Part shown: positions 18,350 to 27,339 of the stretch, in pieces
Layout of the letters: every line of letters begins with the position of its first letter
Numbering within the stretch: the first letter of the stretch is position 1
Origin: Streptomyces sp. S465
GTDB lineage: Bacteria > Actinomycetota > Actinomycetes > Streptomycetales > Streptomycetaceae
NCBI RefSeq assembly: GCF_026898115.1
Contig: NZ_CP114036.1
Coordinates: forward strand, 1,612,001-1,676,000
DNA length: 64,000 nt
Direction of reading: 5' to 3'
The notes under the pieces: model-generated
Seen by the model: only the letters and a program-made list of their open reading frames with translations
The model's database searches: none
Told to the model about the DNA's origin: nothing
Translations under genes and position numbers: made by a program

Positions 18350-19311
18350 CGTGCGGCCCCCTCGGTGGAGCGGTGTGCGGCCATGCGCTCTGCGGTACGC
18401 AGCGCGGCCGAGGTCATGATGTCGAGATTTCCGGCGTAGGCCGGGAGGTAGTGTGCGGCGCCCTCGACCTCGAGGAACACCGAGACCTTCGTCGCCTCGG
18501 TGCCGGCGGCCCCGTCAGGCAGCAAGGATCGCAGCGGATCGTCGTCCGCCACACGGTCGAACTGCACCTTCTGCTTGAGGCGGTAGCCGGGCACGTACGC
18601 CTGGACGCGGCCGACCATCTCCTCGACGGAGGCCGTGACCGCCTCGGTGTCGCAGTCGGAGACCAGGCAGTGCACGGTGTCGCGCATGATCAGCGGCGGC
18701 TCGGCGGGGTTGAGGATGATGATCGCCTTGCCGCGTGCGGCGCCGCCGACCTGCTCGATCGCCGAGGAGGTGGTCTCGGTGAACTCGTCGATGTTCGCCC
18801 GGGTGCCGGGGCCCGCGGAGCGGGAGGAGATGGAGGCGACGATCTCGCCGTAGTGGACGTCGGTGACGGCGCTCACCGCGGCGACGATCGGGATCGTGGC
18901 CTGACCGCCGCAGGTGACCATGTTGACGTTCGGCACATAGAGGTGGGCTTCGCCGTTGACCGGGGGCACCACGTAGGGGCCGATGGCCGCCGGGGTGAGG
19001 TCGATCAGGGTACGGCCGAGGGGGCGCAGCACCTCCTCATGGCGCTTGTGGGCGCCGGCGGAGGTCGCGTCGAAGACGATCCGCACGTCGGCGAACTCGT
19101 CCATCGTGACGAGACCGTCGATTCCCTCGTGGGTGGTGGCCACCTTCAGGCGGCGGGCGCGGGCCAGGCCGTCCGACTCCGGGTCGATGCCGGCCATCGC
19201 GGCGATCTCCAGGGTCTCGGACAGGCGCAGCACCTTGATCATGAGGTCGGTTCCGATGTTGCCCGACCCGATGACCGCCACCTTGGTCCGGGCGTTGGTC
19301 TCGCTGCTCAC
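18346..19311 (-). CDS. Acetaldehyde dehydrogenase (acylating)
   Basis: The 321-residue DmpF/MhpF-type enzyme oxidises acetaldehyde from the aldolase to acetyl-CoA with NAD+ and CoA. It has the nucleotide-binding GSGNIGTDL near residue 16 and the catalytic cysteine in [14 protein letters not shown]. It starts at GTG 19311, overlapping the hydratase stop by four bases (GTGA), and ends overlapping the aldolase start (ATGA), so the three proteins are translationally coupled. Confidence 0.96.
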   Translation of the reverse strand: MSSETNARTKVAVIGSGNIGTDLMIKVLRLSETLEIAAMAGIDPESDGLARARRLKVATTHEGIDGLVTMDEFADVRIVFDATSAGAHKRHEEVLRPLGRTLIDLTPAAIGPYVVPPVNGEAHLYVPNVNMVTCGGQATIPIVAAVSAVTDVHYGEIVASISSRSAGPGTRANIDEFTETTSSAIEQVGGAARGKAIIILNPAEPPLIMRDTVHCLVSDCDTEAVTASVEEMVGRVQAYVPGYRLKQKVQFDRVADDDPLRSLLPDGAAGTEATKVSVFLEVEGAAHYLPAYAGNLDIMTSAALRTAERMAAHRSTEGAAR

Positions 19312-20150
19312 GCGTCGTCTCCTTCTGCTGCTTCTGCGGCGAACCCGACCCGCACGGAGCCCAGGTTCGAGATGCGGGCTTCGAACACATCGCCCGGGGC
19401 GGCCACGGCCATCGGCCCCAGGGCGCCGGTCAGCACCAGGTCACCGGCCCGCAACGGGTCGCCCATGCCGGCGAGGGCGGAGGCCAGCCAGGCGGCGGCG
19501 TTGAGGGGGCTGCCGAGACAGTCGGCGCCCGTGCCCTCGGAGGCCACCTCGCTGTTGCGGGTCATCGTCATCCGTACGGAACGGAGGTTGACCGCGCTCA
19601 GCGGCACCGGGGAGCCTCCCAGGACGTACAGCCCGCAGGAGGCGTTGTCCGCGACGGTGTCGGTGATGGAGATGTCCCAGTCCTTCACCCGGCTGTCGAC
19701 GATCTCCAGGGCGGGCAGGGCGAAGTCGACCGCACGCAGCACGTCGACGACGGTGCACTCGCGGTGCGGCAGGTCGCTGCCCAGCACGAGCGCGACCTCA
19801 GCCTCCACCTTCGGCTGCAGCAGCCGCCCGACAGGCACCACGCCGTCCTCGGGCACAGCCATGTCCGCGAACAGCGCGCCGAAGTCCGGCTGCGCCACGC
19901 CGAGTTGCTGCTGAACGGCCCGGGACGTCAGGCCGATCTTGCGGCCGACGATCCGGCGGCCGGCGGTCAGGCCGCGCTGGACGTTCAGCCACTGGACGAG
20001 GTAAGCGGTCTCGATGTCACCGTCGTCGAGGAGCGTGCGCACCGGCGGGCAGGCGGTCCCGGTGCGGGCGGCCTCCGCCAGCGCGTCAGCGGCCTTGACC
20101 ACGGCCGGCGAGACGGCGTCCGGCGGGACGCGGTCAGGGACGGTCGGCAC
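19308..20150 (-). CDS. 2-keto-4-pentenoate hydratase (2-oxopent-4-enoate hydratase)
   Basis: The 280-residue protein belongs to the fumarylacetoacetate hydrolase-fold hydratases (MhpD/DmpE). It adds water to 2-hydroxypenta-2,4-dienoate to give 4-hydroxy-2-oxovalerate. Seen motifs are [21 protein letters not shown] with the metal-binding acidic residues, and GDLVLTGAL. The GTG at 20150 follows GGAGG. First gene of the mhpDFE-like operon, divergent from the IclR regulator gene at 20252, with a palindromic site between them. Confidence 0.94.
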   Translation of the reverse strand: MPTVPDRVPPDAVSPAVVKAADALAEAARTGTACPPVRTLLDDGDIETAYLVQWLNVQRGLTAGRRIVGRKIGLTSRAVQQQLGVAQPDFGALFADMAVPEDGVVPVGRLLQPKVEAEVALVLGSDLPHRECTVVDVLRAVDFALPALEIVDSRVKDWDISITDTVADNASCGLYVLGGSPVPLSAVNLRSVRMTMTRNSEVASEGTGADCLGSPLNAAAWLASALAGMGDPLRAGDLVLTGALGPMAVAAPGDVFEARISNLGSVRVGFAAEAAEGDDA

Positions 20151-20245
20151 GGGCTACCTCCAGAAAGAGGGAAGGGGGGCGGGGGCTCTCGATGCCCCTG
20201 TGGCATCTCTCGGTATAGACACCACGTCCCCGCTGCGACAATCTT

Positions 20246-20264
20246 TGTTCCGTGACACGGAACA
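20246..20264. promoter_or_regulatory. Perfect 19-bp palindrome, candidate IclR operator
   Basis: TGTTCCGTGACACGGAACA is a perfect inverted repeat with a single central base, between the divergent hydratase operon and the IclR gene. It covers the GTG taken as the IclR start at 20252. A related palindrome with the same TGTTC...GAACA ends and length occurs at 21948-21966. Binding by an IclR protein is my inference. Confidence 0.7.
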
Positions 20265-21001
20265 ACACCGGCGGCAGCATGCTGGAAAAGGCTACGCTGA
20301 TCCTCGAATGCTTCCGATCAACCGGCGGCCCTTACCGCCTGTCGGAACTTTCGGAACGCACGGCCCTGCCCAAGCCGACGGTGCACCGCCTGGCGGCGGA
20401 CCTCGTACGCCTGGGGTGGCTGGAGCGCTCGGGTGCCCACTACCGGCTCGGCGCGAAGCTGTTCGAACTCGGCTCGCTGGTACCACGCCGCCGCGATCTG
20501 CGCGAGACAGCCCTGCCCTTCCTGCAGGATCTCTTCGAGGCAACCCGCGAGACCATCCACCTCGGAGTCCGCGAGGGCCTGGAGGTCGTCTACCTCGAGC
20601 GCATCCACGGCCACGACGCCCTGCAACTGCCCTCCCGCATCGGCGGCAGCCTGCCCCTGACCTGCACCGCAGTGGGCAAGGCGCTGCTGGCCTTCTCCGG
20701 GGCCGAGCTGACCGAGGAGGTGCTGTCCGGGCCGCTGCCGAGCCTCACCCCGTTCTCGATCACCGACCCGGCACGGCTGCGCATGGCCCTGGAGAAGACC
20801 CAGGTGTCGGGCCTGGCCTACGAGGAGCAGGAGGCCGCACTGGGAGTGAGCTGCATCGCGGCCCCGGTGTTCGCCGGCGGCACGGCCGTGGCCGCCCTCT
20901 CCGTGGCGGTCCCCCGCTCTCGTTTCCGCCCAGCCCAGCTGGCTCCGGCGGTACGAACGGCCGCCCTGGGCCTGTCCCGCGTCCTGCGCGGAAGCGTCTG
21001 A
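20252..21001 (+). CDS. IclR-family transcriptional regulator (first)
   Basis: The 249-residue protein has an N-terminal winged helix (LEKATLILECFRSTGGPYRLSELSERTALPKPTVHRLAADL) and a C-terminal IclR effector domain (LPLTCTAVGKALLAFS and GLAYEEQEAALGVSCIAAPVF). IclR proteins often control aromatic catabolism in response to a pathway metabolite. It is divergent from the hydratase operon and most likely controls it and itself through the palindrome at 20246-20264. The GTG at 20252 lies inside that palindrome; the ATG at 20279 (MLEKATL) may be the true start. Neither has a strong ribosome site. Confidence 0.93.
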   Translation: MTRNNTGGSMLEKATLILECFRSTGGPYRLSELSERTALPKPTVHRLAADLVRLGWLERSGAHYRLGAKLFELGSLVPRRRDLRETALPFLQDLFEATRETIHLGVREGLEVVYLERIHGHDALQLPSRIGGSLPLTCTAVGKALLAFSGAELTEEVLSGPLPSLTPFSITDPARLRMALEKTQVSGLAYEEQEAALGVSCIAAPVFAGGTAVAALSVAVPRSRFRPAQLAPAVRTAALGLSRVLRGSV

Positions 21002-21164
21002 CCGCGGCACGCTCACGGCCGGCGCTCACGCCGGAGGCCAAGCCGGCTCTGCCGGGAAGACCCGCGACGACGAGTACGAACGCCGATCTCCGTGCCCTGA
21101 GGAGTCAACGCGACGGCGCTGAAGAGCCGGGTACGCTTTCGCTCATGCGGGTAAAGGCTGCGGC

Positions 21165-21899
21165 ATGATCGACGGTCTCGAACGGGCCGTACGGATGCTG
21201 GATCTCTTCTCCTCCGACGCTCCCGAGTGGACGGTCAGCGACGTGTGTCGCGCACTCGACCTCCCCAAGACGACGGTCTGGGACTACATGCAGAGCATGG
21301 CCGCTCTCGGCCTTCTGCGTCGCACGGGGCGCGGCCGCTACCGGCTCGGATGGCACTCCTTCCAGCTGGGACTCCGCGCGCGGATGACCTCGGAGATCTC
21401 CGGTCCGGCTTGGTCGGAGATGCGCGACCTGGTCGACGCCCACCACGAGACGGTTCAGCTGGCGTCCCGCTATCGCGGCGAGGTCGTCTACCTGGAGAAG
21501 ATCGCACCGCCCACCGGGGTCCGCGTCAATGCGACACGCGTGGGCGAACGGCTCCCGGCTCACTGCACAGCGGCCGGCAAGGTGCTGTTGGCCTATCTCT
21601 CCCCCAGTGAGCTCCGAACCCTCTATGGCGAGCTGCGGCCCCTCACCGCTCGTTCCATCAGCACGTTCTCCGCGCTGGAGACGGAGCTGTCCGCAGTTCG
21701 CGAGCGCGGGTACGCCCTGGACGTCGAGGAAGCCGTCGAAGGCATGTGCTGTGTCGCCGCACCGATCAGCAATCGACACGGCGACGTGTCGTGGGCACTG
21801 AGTATGAGCTTCCTCGAGTACCGGCTGCCCACCCATGGGGATGCGTACGCCCGCGCGGTGCTCGATGCAGCTCGGCGGCTCTCCGAACACACACCTTGA
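21165..21899 (+). CDS. IclR-family transcriptional regulator (second)
   Basis: The 244-residue IclR protein has a winged helix (ERAVRMLDLFSSDAPEWTVSDVCRALDLPKTTVWDYM) and an effector domain (LPAHCTAAGKVLLAYLS, YALDVEEAVEGMCCVAAPIS). It is clearly different in sequence from the regulator at 20252. It is followed by a palindrome at 21947-21967 and by the hyuA gene on the same strand, so it probably controls the hyuAB-ligBA operon. The ATG at 21165 follows an AAAGG site. Confidence 0.93.
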   Translation: MIDGLERAVRMLDLFSSDAPEWTVSDVCRALDLPKTTVWDYMQSMAALGLLRRTGRGRYRLGWHSFQLGLRARMTSEISGPAWSEMRDLVDAHHETVQLASRYRGEVVYLEKIAPPTGVRVNATRVGERLPAHCTAAGKVLLAYLSPSELRTLYGELRPLTARSISTFSALETELSAVRERGYALDVEEAVEGMCCVAAPISNRHGDVSWALSMSFLEYRLPTHGDAYARAVLDAARRLSEHTP

Positions 21900-21946
21900 C
21901 CCGACCCGTCGGACCGGCTGGCTCCCGAGAGGCGGCGCTTCGGCGT

Positions 21947-21967
21947 CTGTTCGGCTGAGCCGAACAG
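21947..21967. promoter_or_regulatory. Perfect palindrome, candidate IclR operator upstream of hyuA
   Basis: The core TGTTCGGCTGAGCCGAACA is a perfect inverted repeat, extended by one more C/G pair on each side. It has the same length and the same TGTTC/GAACA ends as the palindrome at 20246. It lies between the second IclR gene and hyuA. It could also act as a weak terminator, but no T-run follows. Confidence 0.65.
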
Positions 21968-22131
21968 CGCGTTGTCGACGGATGTGAGGCAGGTTACGGT
22001 CACGGAAACACCGCCCCCTCGTGAATCTCAAACCTGGTTCGCACTGCCGCGCTGTTCGCGCAAGCCGTAATAGCGCCGAGCGCTCCACTTTCTCCAGCGC
22101 GTCCCCGGTTCACTGCAATGGAGTTTTCCCG

Positions 22132-24216
22132 ATGACGAATGCAAGCAACAAGGCGAGTCGACGGATCGGAATCGACATCGGAGGCACTTTCACCGATCTC
22201 TTCGTAATCGAAGGGAACGGCGAGTCTCGCATCTACAAGTCCCCGACCACCCCGCACGACCCTTCCGTCGGCCTGCTGAACGGGTTGACCAAAGCGGCCG
22301 GCAGCTTCGGTGAGTCGCTGGAGGACTTTCTCGGCGGGGTGTCGACGATCGTGCACGGCACGACGATCGCGACCAACGCCGTCCTGACTCGTCAAGGGGC
22401 GAAGACGGGCTTCGTCACGACGCGCGGCTTCCGTGACCTGCTGAACATGCGCCGCGGCATCCGGGAGCGTCAGAACGATTCCAAGTACGCCCCACCGGTT
22501 CCGCTTGTCCCCCGGGATCTCATCGCCACGGTCCGCGAACGTATCGACGTATCGGGCCATGAGATCGTCGCGCTGCACGAGGAGGACGTGCGTACGGCAG
22601 CGCGTGAATTCCGCGAGCAGGGCGTCGAAGCGGTCGCGGTCTCCTATCTGTGGTCCTTCTTGGATCCCGCTCACGAACAGCGCACCGCAGAAATCCTGCG
22701 CGAGGAACTCCCCGGCGTTTTCGTCACGATATCCAGCGATGTCGTGCCGCAGATCCGCGCCTATGAGCGACACAGCACCACGGTGCTGAACGCCTTCGTC
22801 GGACCCAAGCTGCAGAACTACCTGGCGAACATCGAGCAGCAGCTGGCAGACCGCGGCTTCGGCGGAACCCTGCTCATCGTGCAGTCCAACGGCGGTGTGA
22901 TGTCGCCCGAGGTCGCCAGTGAGTCGGCCGTCAACGCCCTCATGTCCGGCCCGGCGGCCGCGCCGGGCGCGGCCCTGCAGTACGCCCGCCGGCACGGCTC
23001 CGAGGACGTCATCGCCGTCGATATGGGAGGCACCAGTTTCGACGTCGCGCTGGTACGTGACGGCGAGTCACTGCTGACCAGCGACAGCGAGATCGGCGGC
23101 TATCGCGTTGCCCTGCCGATGCTGGACATCCACACCGTGGGAGCGGGTGGCGGCTCGCTGGTGTGGGTGGACTCCGGCGGCATCCTCCGGGTCGGTCCGC
23201 AGAGCGCCACGGCCAACCCGGGTCCTGCCTGCTACGGCCGCGGTGGCGAGAATCCCACGACCACCGATGCGGACCTCCTCATGGGCTACCTCAACCCGGA
23301 CATGTTCGGGGACGGTGCCTTCACCCTGGACGTCGAAGCGGCCCGCACGGCCGTCGAGGAGAAGGTCGCGAAGCCGCTGGGGCTCTCGGTCACCGAAGCG
23401 GTCGAAGGCATCTACCGCGTGGTGAACGCGACCATGGCCGAGGCCGTCAGCGCCGTGTCGGTCAAGCGCGGCATCGACCCCCGGGAATTCACCATGGTGG
23501 TCGCCGGCGGCGCGGGCCCGATCCACGCCGTGCCGATCGCACAGGAACTCGGGATCAACCGCATCATCGTCCCCCGCGAGTCATCGGTGTTCTGCGCCGT
23601 CGGCACCCTGCTGACCGACCTCAAGCATCTGTACGCGCGCACCTTCGTCTCGGACGTGGACTCCCTGGATCTGGACCGGGTCAGCGAGCTGTACCGGGAG
23701 ATGCGGGACGAGGCCGTCGAGACGCTCCGCTCGGAGAACGTGGAGGACGACGCGATCGACCTGGTCTTCAGCGCCGACGTGCGGTACATCGGCCAGTTCA
23801 CCGAGATCGAGGTCCCCGTGACCTTCAACGGTGAACTCACCCGGGAGTCGCTCAAGCAGCTGGTCATCGACTTCGAGGGGAGGCACGAGGTCCTCAACGG
23901 CTACGCCATGCCGGGGCAGGCCACCGAGCTGATCAACGTGCGCCTCACCGCGCTGGGCCGCACCGCCAAGCCTGCCCTCGCCGACTACGCCTCCGCAGGC
24001 GAGGACCCCTCCGCTGCGCGCAAGGGCACCCGTGAGGCGATCTTCTCCAGCTCGCCCGTCCAGACCGACGTCTACGACGGTCTCGCCCTGCGCCGTGACA
24101 ACCGCATCCTCGGCCCCGCGATCATCGAGCAGCCCACCACCACCGTCGTCCTCCTCGAGGGCTACGCCATGACGGTGGACTCGCAGGGCAACTACGTCAT
24201 CGAGCCGGCCAACTGA
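22132..24216 (+). CDS. Hydantoinase/oxoprolinase family subunit A (HyuA-type)
   Basis: The 694-residue ATPase-fold subunit belongs to the hydantoinase A/oxoprolinase family. It begins with the ASKHA phosphate-binding motif RRIGIDIGGTFTDLFV and has STIVHGTTIATNAVL, GGVMSPEVASES, VAVDMGGTSFDVALV and GAGGGSLVWVD. Family members open cyclic amides (hydantoins, 5-oxoproline, caprolactam) or carboxylate ketones with ATP, together with a HyuB-type subunit. Which reaction applies here is not visible. The ATG at 22132 follows TGGAG; the longer frame from 22021 lacks homology. First gene of the hyuA-hyuB-ligB-ligA operon. Confidence 0.92.
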   Translation: MTNASNKASRRIGIDIGGTFTDLFVIEGNGESRIYKSPTTPHDPSVGLLNGLTKAAGSFGESLEDFLGGVSTIVHGTTIATNAVLTRQGAKTGFVTTRGFRDLLNMRRGIRERQNDSKYAPPVPLVPRDLIATVRERIDVSGHEIVALHEEDVRTAAREFREQGVEAVAVSYLWSFLDPAHEQRTAEILREELPGVFVTISSDVVPQIRAYERHSTTVLNAFVGPKLQNYLANIEQQLADRGFGGTLLIVQSNGGVMSPEVASESAVNALMSGPAAAPGAALQYARRHGSEDVIAVDMGGTSFDVALVRDGESLLTSDSEIGGYRVALPMLDIHTVGAGGGSLVWVDSGGILRVGPQSATANPGPACYGRGGENPTTTDADLLMGYLNPDMFGDGAFTLDVEAARTAVEEKVAKPLGLSVTEAVEGIYRVVNATMAEAVSAVSVKRGIDPREFTMVVAGGAGPIHAVPIAQELGINRIIVPRESSVFCAVGTLLTDLKHLYARTFVSDVDSLDLDRVSELYREMRDEAVETLRSENVEDDAIDLVFSADVRYIGQFTEIEVPVTFNGELTRESLKQLVIDFEGRHEVLNGYAMPGQATELINVRLTALGRTAKPALADYASAGEDPSAARKGTREAIFSSSPVQTDVYDGLALRRDNRILGPAIIEQPTTTVVLLEGYAMTVDSQGNYVIEPAN

Positions 24217-24239
24217 CCGGCCTGAAGGGAAGCAATCCG

Positions 24240-25991
24240 ATGGCACAGACCCACCCCACGTCCAACCCCATTCTCGTGGCCGTGATCGGCAGCGCCCTGG
24301 ACGGCATCACCAGCGAGATGGGCCAGACCATGCTGCGCACGTCGCGCTCGCCGATCTTCGTGGAAGCCCGCGACTTCGCGACGTCTCTCTTCAGCGCAGA
24401 CGGCCGGCTGCTCGCCCAGACCCACTACATTCCCGTCATCGGTGGGGCGACGCCGTTCGCCCTGCGCGCCATCGCGGAGTTCTTCGGTGACGACGTGCAC
24501 GACGGCGACATCTTCATCCACAACGATCCGTTCAACGGCGGCTCGCACCTGCCGGACATCACCATCGCCCGGCCGGTTTTCTGGGACGGCGAGCTCGTCT
24601 TCTGGGCGACGACCAAGGGACACAACGTCGACGTCGGCGGCGGCGGTGTCGTCGGGTTCAACCCCGGAGCCCGGGATGTCCTGGAGGAGGGTATCCGCAT
24701 CCCCCCGGCCCGCGTCGTCGAAAGGGGCCGGCTGCGGCGTGACACCTGGGAGCTCATCCTCTCCAACGTGCGGATGCGCGCCCTGGTGGAAAGCGTGCTG
24801 AACTGCCAGATCGGCGCCACTGCGATCGGCGAACGGCGCCTGAGGGCGCTCCTGGAGAAGTACGGCCGGCAGACCATCAGCGACGCCACCGACGAGCTGC
24901 TGCAGGCGAGCGCACGCCAGGTCCGCGCCGCGATAGCCGACATCCCCGACGGCGAGTACAGCGCCGACGCACTGATCGACAACGACGGCATCGACAAGCA
25001 CCGGTCCTACCGGATCGCCCTGACGGTCAAGGTCGACGGCGAGCACCTCACCTTCGACTTCAGTGAGAGCGACGAGCAGGCCAAGGGCTTCATCAACAGC
25101 ACGATCGCCAACACCGTCTCCTCGGCCCATCTGGCCCTGTTCGGCTGCATCGACCCGGACATCCGCTACAACGCCGGTGCGATCGAACCGATCGACGTCG
25201 TTGCCCCCGCAGGCTCCATCACCAACCCCGATGACCCGGCGCCCGTCGCCGCGTGCACCGTCCCTACCTGTGAGGCCATCGCCTCAGCGGTCTGGGTGGC
25301 TCTCTCCCAGGCCATTCCCAGCCGCGCCCACGCCGGCTGGGCCCGCTGGTGCACGCCGGCCACGATGGGGACCAACCCCCGCACCGGGCGTCACTTCGGC
25401 GACCTCCACTTCCTGGGCAAGGGCGGCAGCGGTGCCACCGAGGGCTTCGACGGCTGGGACCACCTCTCCCCCTCGAACACCCTGGGCGGACTGCGCACTC
25501 CGGACCCCGAACTGCACGAGCTGGACACGCCGTACCTGCTGGAGGAGCTCGAGTACCTCCCCGACAGCGCGGGTGCCGGCCAGTGGCGCGGCGGTCTCGG
25601 CGTGCGTTACCGGTGGCGGATACTGGCCGACGACATCGCCTGCGCCACCTACGGCAGCGGCTTCAAGCCCGAGACCGCGCCCGTGGGCCTGCTCGGCGGC
25701 AAGCCCGGCATCGTCCAGAGCCTGACCCTGTCCCGCGCCGGCGCCGACCCCGTCGAGGTCGAGTCCAACTCGTTCTACACCCTCAACAAGGGCGATGTCT
25801 TCGAGGTCATCGCGAGCGGTGGCGGCGGGTTCGGCGATCCGCATCTCCGTCCCGCCGAGCTGGTGTTGCGCGACGTCCGGGAAGGCATCGTCTCGATCGA
25901 CGCCGCCCGTACCGTCTACGGCGTCGACATCGACCCGGACACCCTGGAAATCCGTCAGGACCGGACCCAGAAACTGCGCGCCGCGGGCTGA
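24240..25991 (+). CDS. Hydantoinase/oxoprolinase family subunit B (HyuB-type)
   Basis: The 583-residue partner of HyuA has the family blocks GQTMLRTSRSPIFVEARDFATSLF, IFIHNDPFNGGSHLPDITIARPVF and, near the C-terminus, GGGGFGDPHLRPAELVLRDVREG. Length matches HyuB/CapB-type subunits. A-B pairs catalyse ATP-dependent lactam, imide or hydantoin hydrolysis, or ketone carboxylation. It follows hyuA by 23 bases with an AAGGGAAG ribosome site. Confidence 0.93.
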   Translation: MAQTHPTSNPILVAVIGSALDGITSEMGQTMLRTSRSPIFVEARDFATSLFSADGRLLAQTHYIPVIGGATPFALRAIAEFFGDDVHDGDIFIHNDPFNGGSHLPDITIARPVFWDGELVFWATTKGHNVDVGGGGVVGFNPGARDVLEEGIRIPPARVVERGRLRRDTWELILSNVRMRALVESVLNCQIGATAIGERRLRALLEKYGRQTISDATDELLQASARQVRAAIADIPDGEYSADALIDNDGIDKHRSYRIALTVKVDGEHLTFDFSESDEQAKGFINSTIANTVSSAHLALFGCIDPDIRYNAGAIEPIDVVAPAGSITNPDDPAPVAACTVPTCEAIASAVWVALSQAIPSRAHAGWARWCTPATMGTNPRTGRHFGDLHFLGKGGSGATEGFDGWDHLSPSNTLGGLRTPDPELHELDTPYLLEELEYLPDSAGAGQWRGGLGVRYRWRILADDIACATYGSGFKPETAPVGLLGGKPGIVQSLTLSRAGADPVEVESNSFYTLNKGDVFEVIASGGGGFGDPHLRPAELVLRDVREGIVSIDAARTVYGVDIDPDTLEIRQDRTQKLRAAG

Positions 25992-26036
25992 CCACCGCGC
26001 CCCATCCTCCTTTCGAGCAACAAAGGAAGTCCCCCC

Positions 26037-26903
26037 ATGGCCAACATCAGCCTCGCCGTGGCCGCGAGCCACGCTCCTGGCCTGGTCGGCATGTTCGATC
26101 AGGCGCCCCGAGAGTCACAGCAGGTGGTCAGCTCCGCCTACGGTTCGTTGACACGGCAGATCCGTGAGGCCGATCTCGACGTGATCATCATGATCGCCAA
26201 CGACCACATGGCGAACAATCGCATCCGGGAGTACCCGGATTTCATCGTCGGCATGGCACCCGAGCACCGGGGACCGGCCGAGTTCTTCAAGGACTGGCTG
26301 GCGTGCGGCGAATACGCGATTCCCGGCCGCCCGGACATCGCCGAAAAGATCTTCAACGGTCTGAACCAGCGGGGCGTGCATGTCTCCGCGACCCGCGAAA
26401 ACCTGAACTTCGACGACAACATCTCGGTCCCGGTGGTCAAGACCGAGATCGAAGCCAGCGGCGTTCCGATCATCCCCGTCCTCCAGAACGTCACGGTCCC
26501 CCCCTTCCCCGATCAGCACCACTGCTATGAGATCGGTCGGCAGCTGGCCGATGTCATCGCGCACGACCTGCCGTCCGACCTGCGCGTCGGCCTCTTCGCC
26601 ACCGGCGGCATGAGCCACGAGCCCGGAGGCGTCCGGGACTTCTGGATCGATGAGGACTTCGACAACTGGTTCCTCGGCCTGCTCGGGAACGGCGACCACG
26701 ACAAGGTCCTGGCCGAGGTCACCCTGCAACGGCTGGAGGAGGCCGGCAGCGGCGGCACCGGAGAGCTGCTGAGCTGGATCCTCGTGATGGGAGCGATCGG
26801 CGAGCGGCCCTGCAACGTCCTCGGGTACACCGCCTGGGACAAGTGGCGCTGCGGCATCGGTGCCGTCAGCTGGGACATGACCTCGGCGCCTGCCGGACGC
26901 TGA
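26037..26903 (+). CDS. LigB-type extradiol ring-cleavage dioxygenase, catalytic subunit
   Basis: The 288-residue protein is a class III (LigB superfamily) extradiol dioxygenase. Metal-ligand histidines expected from LigB are seen at H12 (AVAASHAPG) and H57 (MIANDHMANNR), and the catalytic histidine in ATGGMSHEPGG (H194). Protocatechuate 4,5-dioxygenase pairs LigB with a small LigA, and a LigA-like gene follows after 13 bases. The substrate is open; the linkage to HyuAB suggests an N-containing or amide-derived aromatic. A good AAAGGAAG site precedes the ATG. Confidence 0.92.
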   Translation: MANISLAVAASHAPGLVGMFDQAPRESQQVVSSAYGSLTRQIREADLDVIIMIANDHMANNRIREYPDFIVGMAPEHRGPAEFFKDWLACGEYAIPGRPDIAEKIFNGLNQRGVHVSATRENLNFDDNISVPVVKTEIEASGVPIIPVLQNVTVPPFPDQHHCYEIGRQLADVIAHDLPSDLRVGLFATGGMSHEPGGVRDFWIDEDFDNWFLGLLGNGDHDKVLAEVTLQRLEEAGSGGTGELLSWILVMGAIGERPCNVLGYTAWDKWRCGIGAVSWDMTSAPAGR

Positions 26904-26916
26904 AGAGGAGATCGCC

Positions 26917-27243
26917 ATGAGTCTGGAAAGCATCAACCGAGCCCTGGTCTCTCACGATCTGGTGCAGGACCTCAAGTGGAACGCCGACCTGCGCCAGGAG
27001 TTCGAGAAGGACGAGTCGGCCGTGCTCGACCGCTATGAGCTGACCCCGGCCGAGCGCACCGCCATCGAGGAACGGGACTTCCGTACCCTCTACGACCTCG
27101 GGTTCCACCCCTACCTCGGGGCACAGTTCGCGCGGATCCTCTTCGCCAACAACAAGTCCGGCGCCACCAGCGCCGTCCAGCAACTGCTGGCATCGATCCG
27201 TCAGGAACGGGATCCCGGCCGCGGCGAAGCGAGCGAAGCGTGA
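26917..27243 (+). CDS. LigA-type small subunit of extradiol dioxygenase
   Basis: The 108-residue helical protein matches the LigA subunit of LigAB dioxygenases: NRALVSHDLVQDLKWNADLRQEFEKDESAVLDRYELTPAERTAIEERDFRTLYDLGFHPYL. In LigAB the small subunit covers the active site of LigB. It is preceded by an AGGAG site and is the last gene before the hairpin at 27258-27293. Confidence 0.92.
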   Translation: MSLESINRALVSHDLVQDLKWNADLRQEFEKDESAVLDRYELTPAERTAIEERDFRTLYDLGFHPYLGAQFARILFANNKSGATSAVQQLLASIRQERDPGRGEASEA

Positions 27244-27257
27244 CGCGCAAGTCCGCC

Positions 27258-27293
27258 CCCCCCGGCCCCGGCTGACGCGCCGGGGCCGGGGGG
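27258..27293 (+). terminator. Hairpin terminator after ligA
   Basis: A perfect 15-bp GC stem (27258-27272 with 27279-27293) and six-base loop begin 15 bases after the ligA stop codon, just before the amidase gene. No T-run follows. Confidence 0.75.
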
Positions 27294-27339
27294 CCGCCTC
27301 CATGAGCTGCCTGCCGGACCCGGCACCGTACGAGTCGGG

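Noticed and set aside
17117..18439. Plus-strand open frame opposite the aldolase gene
   Set aside because: It is antisense to the conserved 4-hydroxy-2-oxovalerate aldolase and rich in Gly, Val and Asp as expected for a shadow.
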